This document shows, piece by piece, positions 1 to 5,712 of a stretch of 6,807 nt of DNA. Under the pieces are notes generated by a model. That model did not search any database and was not told the origin of the DNA. It worked only from the letters and a program-made list of their open reading frames with translations. A program made the position numbers and the translations under genes. This DNA is from Bacteroidales bacterium. Its GTDB lineage: Bacteria; Bacteroidota; Bacteroidia; Bacteroidales; UBA932. Within the stretch, counting starts at the first letter, position 1. Every line of letters starts with the position of its first letter. The DNA lies in NCBI GenBank assembly GCA_016283985.1, contig JAEENZ010000247.1, positions 1 through 6,807 of the forward strand, in the 5' to 3' direction.

Positions 1-3000
1 CTCCCAATTCCAGTGAGGAAGGATATGAAGCGTATGCGCCGATTCGTTCCAGACGCTGCGGAATAGGTAATAGCGGTCCTTGGGGATAGACGCCAGGTCC
101 ACGATGCCGAACATCGAACTGTGGTTGGGATAGTAGCCATCCTCGTAGGGCGTGGGCTCTCCCAGGTAGTCGAATCCCGTCCAGACGAACTGACCGATAG
201 CCCAAGGATAATCCTCGTGCATGGCCAGGTCGCAGTCCGGCGTGTTGGACCAGGAGGTGGACTCCAGATCGAAGGAAGAACACTGCTGGTCCGGGCTAAG
301 GGTCATGTCCCGCTGCTTGACGGCGGGAAGATGATAAACGCCCCTGGAACTGAGCGTGGAGCCGCTTTCTGCGCCCAGGATCAGGCGGTCTCCCACCTTC
401 TTCCGGAGTTCCAGGAACTTCCAGGGGTGATAATTGACGCCGATGACATCGAACGCATCCACCCACTCCTTTTTCAGGAAGCGCTGCCACATGTGCATCC
501 CAACGGTAACGGGGCGGGTGGGATCTTCCCGATGGCAGATCTTCGTAAGGAACTGCGCCTCGGCAAGGCCCTCCTTAGCGTTGTCCTTTACCCGGCACAC
601 CTCGTTGCCGGTGCTCCACATAATAACACTGGGGTTATTACGGAAGCACCGGATCATCCCGGTGAGATCTTTCTCCGCCCACTCGTCAAAGTACTTGTGG
701 TATCCGTTCTCGCACTTGGCGCCTTTCCATTCGTCGAAGGCCTCCACCATCATCATGAAGCCCATCTCGTCGCAGAGTTGCACCAATTCCGGTGCAGGCT
801 GGTTATGGGAAGTGCGAATGGCGTTGCAGCCCATATCCTTAAGGATTTCCAGCTGATGCTTTAATGCAGGAACGCTGACAGCTGCCCCCATCGGTCCCTG
901 GTCGTGATGCAGGCAGACGCCATTGAACTTCACAGGCTCCCCATTGAGGAAGAAGCCCTTCCCGTCGATGAACTCCGCCTTGCGGATGCCGAAGGTGGTT
1001 TCTTTTTCATCTACCAGCCTGCCGGCGGCATAGACGGACGTGACGGCTTTATAAAGACTCGGATGCCCGGGGCTCCATAATTCAGGGTGATTGATTATGA
1101 ACGATTCCTTCGCTTCGCTCGGAATGACAATTCTGCCATCCGGGCCCAGAATGGCCGTCTTGACCATCACACCTTTGCCCCCATCTTCCACGGTCGTTTC
1201 AATGCACACCGTGGCCTTTTCGGCAGATACTTCCGGAGTCGTTATCTTCACTCCCCAGACGGGGATGTGGACAGGGTCGGTGGTAATCAGATGCACGTTG
1301 CGGTACAGGCCTGCTCCTGGATACCAGCGGGAACTGGCCGGGAGATTCTCGAGGCGCACCGCAACAGTGTTCTCGCCCGGCACGACGGCAGCGCTGATAT
1401 CAATGGGAACGGCGCTGTAGCCATTCGGCCAGGAATAGATTTCCTTTCCATTCACATACACCGTGGCATGGCTCATAGCGCCATCAAAAAGCAATGTGGC
1501 ATTCTTGCCCTCGGGAACGTTGAAAGTAGTTTTGTACCAGCCTATTCCCTCCCACGGGAGAGCTCCGGTCCTTCCGGGATTGTTAACCCACCCTTCAGTA
1601 CCATTCCACAGTTCGCTGTTTTCCGAGAAGGGACCGTAAATGGCCCAGTCGTGAGGCACACGGACCTTTTCCCACTCACCTTCTTCCCCGCGGTGGAATT
1701 CCCAGTCGCGGAGCAAAGTCTCACGGCGGGGCGAGGTGTGCTGGGCTAGATGAGTAACGGAGAGAGATTCCTTCGCTTCTCTCGGAATGACAATCTCCTT
1801 GACTTCTCCGGGCATCAGGTTGAAACTGTTGTCCGGGAAGCATTTAACTCCGGGAGCGGAAAGCCAGACAAAATATGCGGGCTTGTCAGTGGTGAGGAAC
1901 ACCACCCACTTGCCATCGCGTTCAAAGGTCCTTGCGGTCACGTTTGCGTCGGGGATGTCCTTGAGATTCGGGAAGATGGAGGGCTGCGACGGGGCATCAT
2001 CCGCAAATATGCGCTTGAGATGGTAATGCGCCGGCTTCCAAGAGCCATCGTACTCCAGGGTGGACCAGGATGGCCCCGGCCAGATGTCGTTCAACTGCCA
2101 GACGAGGATACCATTGCAATCGGGCAGCGTGCGCCAGTACGAGGCAGCTGTCTCGAGGCCGATGGCCTGCTCGATCTGGGAAAGGTAGGTCAGGTTCGCG
2201 TCTAAGGATGGATTGAACAAAAGGTTGATCCTCTTTAGGATATTCTCGTAGCCGCCGGCCTCCCGCATATGCTCCTTCTGCTCTTCCATGGTGGGAAGCA
2301 TGCCGGAGAAGCAGGAGTGGCCGAACTCCGACATGAACTTGGGATGGTATTTATAATACTCTTCCAGGGGTCTGGCAAATTTAGATACCGACCAAAGGTG
2401 CATATCACCTTTAGAATCGTCATTCCAGCCGTTGGTATCCAGGTCGCCGGGGCCGCCGCAAGGCGACGTGGGCCAATACATCCGCTCAGGGTCCAGATCG
2501 GCTACCAGGCTGCCCCGGAGGTCGACCAGCGTCTTGTATTCGGATTTATACAGTTCCGGATTCTTCTTCCAGATGCGCTTGTTGTAATTGTCGATTCCCT
2601 CATTGTCTCCGCACCAAAGAACGATGGACGGATGGCTCTGCAGGCGCTTTATCTGATGGGTTATCTCCGCACGGACTTCTCCAAGGAACCCGGGCGTGGC
2701 TGGATACATTGCGCAGGCGAACATGAAATCGTGCCATATCATCAGCCCCAGCGAATCGCAGATATCGTAAAAAGCGTCAGGCTCGAACTTGCCGCCGCCC
2801 CAGAGGCGTATCATATTCATATTGGCATCCCTGGCGGAGACCAGCAGTTCGCGATAGCGCTCAGGGGTGTGCCTGATTTCATCCGTATCGCAGGGTATCC
2901 AGTTGGCACCCTTTGAGAAGACCGGCTTGCCGTTAAGCTTGAAAGCAAGATTCTCCCCAACCTCAACGGTACGCAGGCCAATCTTCTTCTCCAGTTTCTG

Positions 3001-3735
3001 CCCGTCTGCGCTCACGCTGATATCGTAGAGATGCTGCTCTCCCATGCCGGCAGGCCACCAGAGGATGGGATTCTTAATGACGAAACTCTGCTCGATGGTG
3101 TTGGAACCAGGAACAAGGGTGACGGTCTTCTTCTTTACCTTTTTCCCTACCGCAAATGTCAGTTTGGTTTTGCCTCCGACCGGGGAAGTTATTTCCGCCT
3201 TCAGCGTCACCGTGCACCTGCCCTGCACGGAATGGTCCTGGGTGCAACGCAGATAGTCGAGCCTGGCCACATTCACGGGTATCAATTCCACTTTGCCGGC
3301 GAATCCGGTATACATGCACTTGGGGCCCCAGTCCCATCCGCCCTGGTAGATCGGCTTGCGGACAAGATTCAAGTGGGGTACGAAGCCTATTCCGCTCATG
3401 GGAATCGGGTACGCCAACTCCGCATTCAGTTTCTCCGAGACTGCCTCGGCATCATGGAATACGCCTTCCAGCACATTATCGCCCGCATGAAGATACTCCT
3501 TCACATCCCACTCCCACCTGCGGAAACGGTTGCTGGTGGAGCCAATGTAATGCCCGTTTATGCTTATATCGCAGAAAGTATCCACATCCTCCGCCCTGAG
3601 GTACACCGCCCTCGCTTCCAGCATGGGCTCCGACACCTCCAGCCGCCTGGTAACGACGATATCGCCGGTGCTCTGCGCCGACAATTGAGTGGCCAAAAAC
3701 AATAGTGCCAGTATTATGGGTTGCAAACGTTTCAT
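1..3735 (-). CDS. Double GH2 enzyme: beta-mannosidase-like half fused to beta-galactosidase-like half (C-terminus beyond window)
   Basis: One frame of 1245 codons runs from ATG 3735 to the window edge without a stop. An in-frame TAA at 3748-3750 rules out an earlier start. Residues 1-20 are a secretion signal ending L-S-A before Gln21, so the product is probably periplasmic. The mannosidase half (about 21-647) has GGWDWGP (132-138), GANWIPCD (276-283), IRLWGGGKFEPDAFYD (309-324), acid/base Glu379 in WCGDNE and nucleophile Glu470 in SEFG. The second half starts near 670 (RRETLLRDWEF) and has VPHDW (693-697), WYPGAGLYRNV (804-814), RTSHNQPAPE (974-983), acid/base Glu1045 in STGNE and nucleophile Glu1123 before SSRGVY. 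HILPHWNWE at the edge resembles the start of DUF4982, so roughly 200 residues should follow. No ATG occurs between codons 642 and 753, so the second half has no obvious start of its own. The mannosidase half lacks the usual VPGTVHTDL-type opening and one Ig-like domain. GH2 assignment is firm; exact substrates are inferred. Confidence 0.93.
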   Translation of the reverse strand, partial: MKRLQPIILALLFLATQLSAQSTGDIVVTRRLEVSEPMLEARAVYLRAEDVDTFCDISINGHYIGSTSNRFRRWEWDVKEYLHAGDNVLEGVFHDAEAVSEKLNAELAYPIPMSGIGFVPHLNLVRKPIYQGGWDWGPKCMYTGFAGKVELIPVNVARLDYLRCTQDHSVQGRCTVTLKAEITSPVGGKTKLTFAVGKKVKKKTVTLVPGSNTIEQSFVIKNPILWWPAGMGEQHLYDISVSADGQKLEKKIGLRTVEVGENLAFKLNGKPVFSKGANWIPCDTDEIRHTPERYRELLVSARDANMNMIRLWGGGKFEPDAFYDICDSLGLMIWHDFMFACAMYPATPGFLGEVRAEITHQIKRLQSHPSIVLWCGDNEGIDNYNKRIWKKNPELYKSEYKTLVDLRGSLVADLDPERMYWPTSPCGGPGDLDTNGWNDDSKGDMHLWSVSKFARPLEEYYKYHPKFMSEFGHSCFSGMLPTMEEQKEHMREAGGYENILKRINLLFNPSLDANLTYLSQIEQAIGLETAASYWRTLPDCNGILVWQLNDIWPGPSWSTLEYDGSWKPAHYHLKRIFADDAPSQPSIFPNLKDIPDANVTARTFERDGKWVVFLTTDKPAYFVWLSAPGVKCFPDNSFNLMPGEVKEIVIPREAKESLSVTHLAQHTSPRRETLLRDWEFHRGEEGEWEKVRVPHDWAIYGPFSENSELWNGTEGWVNNPGRTGALPWEGIGWYKTTFNVPEGKNATLLFDGAMSHATVYVNGKEIYSWPNGYSAVPIDISAAVVPGENTVAVRLENLPASSRWYPGAGLYRNVHLITTDPVHIPVWGVKITTPEVSAEKATVCIETTVEDGGKGVMVKTAILGPDGRIVIPSEAKESFIINHPELWSPGHPSLYKAVTSVYAAGRLVDEKETTFGIRKAEFIDGKGFFLNGEPVKFNGVCLHHDQGPMGAAVSVPALKHQLEILKDMGCNAIRTSHNQPAPELVQLCDEMGFMMMVEAFDEWKGAKCENGYHKYFDEWAEKDLTGMIRCFRNNPSVIMWSTGNEVCRVKDNAKEGLAEAQFLTKICHREDPTRPVTVGMHMWQRFLKKEWVDAFDVIGVNYHPWKFLELRKKVGDRLILGAESGSTLSSRGVYHLPAVKQRDMTLSPDQQCSSFDLESTSWSNTPDCDLAMHEDYPWAIGQFVWTGFDYLGEPTPYEDGYYPNHSSMFGIVDLASIPKDRYYLFRSVWNESAHTLHILPHWNWE
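1103..1131 (-). repeat. Dispersed 29-bp repeat, copy A, in frame inside the second GH2 half
   Basis: On the minus strand this reads ATTGTCATTCC, then GAGCGAAGCGAA, then GGAATC. It matches copy B (1766-1794) at 28 of 29 positions. In the GH2 frame it encodes residues 869-878, I-V-I-P-S-E-A-K-E-S, placed between DGR and the conserved HPELWSP of the Ig-like domain, where family members have a variable loop. ATTCC and GGAAT can pair, and the loop holds the heptamer GCGAAGC, known to form a very stable mini-hairpin in single-stranded DNA. Very similar GTCATTCCGAGCGAAG sequences are, from memory, frequent short dispersed repeats in various bacteria, mostly between genes. The opposite strand gives the recurrent spurious peptide FLRFARNDN. 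Confidence 0.85.
1766..1794 (-). repeat. Dispersed 29-bp repeat, copy B, in frame near the junction of the two GH2 halves
   Basis: Same element and orientation as copy A, with A instead of C at one position, which removes the GCGAAGC heptamer. It encodes residues 648-657, I-V-I-P-R-E-A-K-E-S. It follows the FNLMPGEVKE end segment typical of beta-mannosidases and precedes L-S-V-T-H-L-A, which resembles the last strand of that family. The second enzyme begins about 13 residues later. The two copies are 663 bp apart, exactly 221 codons, so they are read in the same frame. Confidence 0.85.
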
Positions 3736-3742
3736 ACTGACA

Positions 3743-3750
3743 CAAATTTA
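3743..3750 (-). promoter_or_regulatory. Possible Bacteroidota -7 box (TAAATTTG) of the GH2 fusion gene
   Basis: TAAATTTG fits the Bacteroidota -7 consensus TAnnTTTG. It ends 7 nt before the ATG, so a transcript from it would be almost leaderless. No Shine-Dalgarno sequence is present. The nearest upstream TTTG is 24 nt away instead of about 20, so the -33 match is poor. The 8-mer could be a chance match in AT-rich DNA. Confidence 0.35.
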
Positions 3751-3765
3751 CCAAGCTTTTTCCGT

Positions 3766-3796
3766 GAATACTATCAAATATGTCAAGAATAGTATC
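3766..3796. repeat. Two 10-bp near-repeats, period 21 bp, upstream of the GH2 gene
   Basis: GAATACTATC (3766-3775) and GAATAGTATC (3787-3796) differ at one base and are spaced 21 bp apart, two helical turns. Their cores ATACTAT and ATAGTAT are reverse complements, so the pair can also be read as a 7-bp inverted repeat with a 14-nt gap. This is the only structure in the 78-bp gap between hipA and the GH2 gene. A regulator-binding site is possible; there is too little G+C for a convincing terminator of hipA. Confidence 0.4.
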
Positions 3797-3813
3797 AATA
3801 ATATACATTCTGA

Positions 3814-5061
3814 TTACATCAGCAATGTCTTAATAACATCCCAAATCCGGGCTGTCCAGTCGCTCTGAATTCCAGCCGCAGCACAACGGTCCGGGAATGA
3901 TGCCACAATCCGGCTGATAGAGCGAACAATCTCCCGGCAATCAGAAATGCCAATATCTTCTCCAAAATCCACACAATCATCAAGTGTAATATGAGATCGC
4001 TTCTGCCACATTCCCAAACAATGGGATAAAGCAGAAGGATTCTCCCATATATTTGAAGAGAACATAACATCGTAGGCCGGGGCGAGCGACCACTGGCCGG
4101 ACTTATCCATCATAAAAGAGAAATTCCGATTGTGGTCGTCACTTACTCCGGCGACAAAGTTGAAAACCATCCTTCGGAACAACTCTGCCTTTTGGACTTC
4201 TCCCACATGCAGTTTGTTACAAAGCCAAAACAGATTCATATAATCATTTGCCGACGGGCTAAGTGCCCTGAGCGATTGGATATGGATCTTCTCCCCTCCG
4301 GGAAGACGGTCAAAACGCTCCGTCAGGAAGTGGTTAACTCCGGCAATGGGAAAAAGTTCCGAATGCATCATAGTTATTCCTGCATCTACCGCCATTTTAT
4401 AGAAAATGTACTCAATATCACAAGTGGGCACATTTGTATCCTCGTTGAACTTTAACAAGTAGTATCGGAAGTCGGCCGGAAGGGGGACCTGTCCTGACCG
4501 GACTTCCCTCTTATCGTTCATGGCTATAACACCCTTTGCATGTTTACCCCCCGCCGATGTTCCCAACGTAATCAATTGTTGCAAGGTACTGTTTCCCACG
4601 GCATCCAGGTACTTCGATTCCCGATCATGAAGCACCAGCATGGCAACCTCATACAGAGATTCCATGTCCAAGGCCTCTTCTGGAACATCCGTCTCCAGTT
4701 CCGGCACGAACTCAAGGGCCCCCATCCCTCTCTTTCCTATAAAGGACAGTTTCAAAAGCGACCTCATATCATTAAGCGGGATATGATGGTCGCTAGTCCA
4801 CTTATCGAAAAGGGTATTCCCCCAATCGTCCGGAAGCGAGTCGGCCAAAAACTCCGGCAACCCTTCAGTGGCCTTGCTCCCATAAAACGACTTATAACGG
4901 AACCGATCTTTCGAAAAAAACGATGGGGAGATATCAAATGGAGCATCCAGGTACTCTTCACTGAATGAAAAGACCGAACGCATAGCTGACGAATCCCAGG
5001 AGAGTTTTCCTATCAAAACATCCCAAAGGAACACATTAACGGCAATATCATCTTTCCTCAT
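3814..5061 (-). CDS. hipA: HipA-family serine/threonine kinase toxin
   Basis: This is a 415-residue single-chain HipA, close to the roughly 440 residues of the E. coli protein. HipA kinases phosphorylate cellular targets (glutamyl-tRNA synthetase in E. coli) and slow growth. The N-terminal subdomain covers about residues 1-110, with LPEFLADSLPDDWG (68-81). The kinase core has the glycine-rich GTSAGGKHAK (167-176), ATP-contacting Lys204 in YLLKF, FLTERFDR (245-252), catalytic Asp308 and metal-binding Asn313 in SDDHNRNFSF, and Asp331 in LAPAYDV. All key residues are present, so it is predicted active. The regulatory serine of E. coli (Ser150) would fall near Thr168/Ser169. It overlaps hipB by 14 nt (5048-5061), which suggests translational coupling. 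G+C is about 40-45% in sampled lines, against 53-67% in the flanking GH2 gene, hinting at separate origin. Target and toxicity are inferred from the family. Confidence 0.93.
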   Translation of the reverse strand: MRKDDIAVNVFLWDVLIGKLSWDSSAMRSVFSFSEEYLDAPFDISPSFFSKDRFRYKSFYGSKATEGLPEFLADSLPDDWGNTLFDKWTSDHHIPLNDMRSLLKLSFIGKRGMGALEFVPELETDVPEEALDMESLYEVAMLVLHDRESKYLDAVGNSTLQQLITLGTSAGGKHAKGVIAMNDKREVRSGQVPLPADFRYYLLKFNEDTNVPTCDIEYIFYKMAVDAGITMMHSELFPIAGVNHFLTERFDRLPGGEKIHIQSLRALSPSANDYMNLFWLCNKLHVGEVQKAELFRRMVFNFVAGVSDDHNRNFSFMMDKSGQWSLAPAYDVMFSSNIWENPSALSHCLGMWQKRSHITLDDCVDFGEDIGISDCREIVRSISRIVASFPDRCAAAGIQSDWTARIWDVIKTLLM

Positions 5062-5392
5062 AACGTTCTCTCATTTTTGACGAAGCATAAGACCGTTTAG
5101 ATAAAGGTTTTTTTAGTGCCGGGTGAATGGGAACATCTTCCACAAGGTCGGCCAAGCCGTCAAGCATTCCCCCTGCGCGGAGAATACGCAACAGATTGCC
5201 GAAGGATACTTCTTCCAGCCGCCCGGATTCCACCCTTCTGATGGTAGACAAAGAAACTCCCGAAAGGCGAGCGAACTCACTCTGGGAGACACATGAGCTT
5301 AGACGCAGCGCCTTCAACCGCGCACTTAACACCCGGGTTATTTCCTCATCCGAAAAGGAAAACACAGTTTCTTTTACGAAATAATCCCTCAT
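5048..5392 (-). CDS. hipB: HipB-like XRE-family antitoxin and repressor
   Basis: This 114-residue protein carries an XRE/Cro-type helix-turn-helix at about residues 30-60, with SQSEFARLSGVSLSTIRRVESG, preceded by RLKALR. The segment GNLLRILRAGGMLDGL (65-80) is the usual follow-on helix of HipB-type proteins. The basic tail (94-114, PLKK/SKR/RERYEER-type residues) probably contacts HipA or DNA. HipB normally neutralises HipA and binds operators in its own promoter. That fits here: it is the first gene of the pair and two dyads lie directly upstream. No Shine-Dalgarno is visible, and the ATG abuts a palindrome at 5393-5406. The family call rests on the HTH and on its hipA partner. Confidence 0.9.
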   Translation of the reverse strand: MRDYFVKETVFSFSDEEITRVLSARLKALRLSSCVSQSEFARLSGVSLSTIRRVESGRLEEVSFGNLLRILRAGGMLDGLADLVEDVPIHPALKKPLSKRSYASSKMRERYEER

Positions 5393-5406
5393 AATTTGTT
5401 CAAATT
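5393..5406. promoter_or_regulatory. Proximal palindrome AATTTG-TT-CAAATT touching the hipB start
   Basis: Two perfect 6-bp arms are separated by 2 bp, immediately upstream of the hipB ATG and just downstream of the predicted -7 box. The site shares the half-site ATTTGTT with the larger dyad at 5423-5444, and the two centres are 34 bp apart. A second HipB operator is the natural reading, but this is inferred from position and shared half-site only. Confidence 0.5.
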
Positions 5407-5411
5407 TGGCA

Positions 5412-5443
5412 CAAAGATAAAGATTTGTTTAAATATAAACAAA
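5412..5443 (-). promoter_or_regulatory. Predicted hipBA promoter (-33 TTTG, -7 TATCTTTG)
   Basis: TTTG at 5443-5440 and TATCTTTG at 5419-5412 match the Bacteroidota consensus pair TTTG and TAnnTTTG, with a 20-nt spacer close to the expected distance. Transcription would begin about 5-10 nt after the -7 box, leaving a very short leader before ATG 5392. The -33 element lies inside the large dyad, so a repressor bound there would block the promoter. Confidence 0.6.
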
Positions 5444-5444
5444 T
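5423..5444. promoter_or_regulatory. Main hipBA operator candidate: 9-bp dyad ATTTGTTTA-N4-TAAACAAAT
   Basis: Perfect 9-bp arms flank the 4-bp centre AATA. The dyad covers the predicted -33 box of hipBA. Size and symmetry are those of a site for a dimeric HTH repressor, and hipB encodes one 30 bp away. Autoregulation through promoter-overlapping operators is established for E. coli HipB; that this dyad is the HipB site is inferred. Confidence 0.6.
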
Positions 5445-5453
5445 TATTACACC

Positions 5454-5488
5454 GAAAAGCTGCCGGGAAAGAATCTTGGCAGCTTTTC
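5454..5488 (-). terminator. 11-bp hairpin after the SGNH remnant, likely terminator
   Basis: GAAAAGCTGCC (5454-5464) and GGCAGCTTTTC (5478-5488) are perfect complements around a 13-nt loop. On the minus strand the hairpin begins 17 nt after the stop codon of the SGNH remnant and ends 10 bp before the hipBA operator. It would therefore separate the GH88 transcript from hipBA. The four T residues lie inside the stem, not after it, so the U-tract is imperfect. Confidence 0.6.
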
Positions 5489-5505
5489 AGTTAGAGGACG
5501 GAGGA

Positions 5506-5664
5506 TTATTCGGCTGGATAGGCCTGAAGGATGGGCAGAATAACGCTCTCCATGATGGTGTAGCCGTCTTTGTTGGGGTGGGTGCCGTCCGAGGAGAGGG
5601 ATGAAGGAAGGCCGCATGCACAAGAAAGGATGATGAAGAAGAAAAGCGAATAAAAGCGTTTCAT
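5506..5664 (-). pseudogene. SGNH/GDSL hydrolase remnant: secretion signal joined to C-terminal D-x-x-H segment
   Basis: This is a 52-codon open frame starting at the first possible ATG; an in-frame TGA lies two codons upstream. Residues 1-18 (MKRFYSLFFFIILSCACG) form a lipoprotein-like signal with a weak lipobox, I-L-S-C. From about residue 23, SSDGTHPNKDGYTIMES matches the C-terminal block of SGNH hydrolases, with Asp26 and His29 of the D-x-x-H catalytic pair. Everything between, including the GDS serine block and the Gly and Asn blocks (normally well over 150 residues), is absent. The likeliest history is one large in-frame deletion in a secreted esterase gene. It lies 48 nt after the GH88 stop and probably shares its transcript. 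No esterase activity is expected. A real small lipoprotein gene cannot be excluded. Confidence 0.7.
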
Positions 5665-5712
5665 AACTCATTAAAAACAAAAACAAAGAAGTGAGTATTC
5701 TCATATTTCGAA

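Noticed and set aside
121..864. Long plus-strand open frames opposite the GH2 gene (121-864, 1087-1749, 1750-2205, 2269-2916, 3031-3705)
   Set aside because: They lie antisense to a continuous minus-strand frame with clear GH2 motifs and show no recognisable domain. G+C-rich codons of the real gene make the opposite strand open.
1087..1790. Plus-strand peptides beginning MIDYERFLRFARNDN and MSNGERFLRFSRNDN as a paired small-protein family
   Set aside because: The similarity comes entirely from the 29-bp repeat read on the other strand. Both frames overlap the GH2 coding sequence.
1103..1794. The two repeat copies as a minimal CRISPR array
   Set aside because: The copies are 663 bp apart inside a coding frame, with no regular spacers and no cas genes.
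3766..3796. Inverted ATACTAT/ATAGTAT as a hipA terminator
   Set aside because: The stem is 7 bp with a single G-C pair and a 14-nt loop and no T-tract follows, so it would be too weak.
3476..3808. 110-residue minus-strand frame starting in the hipA-GH2 gap
   Set aside because: It runs out of frame through the signal peptide and first domain of the GH2 gene and shows no recognisable motif.
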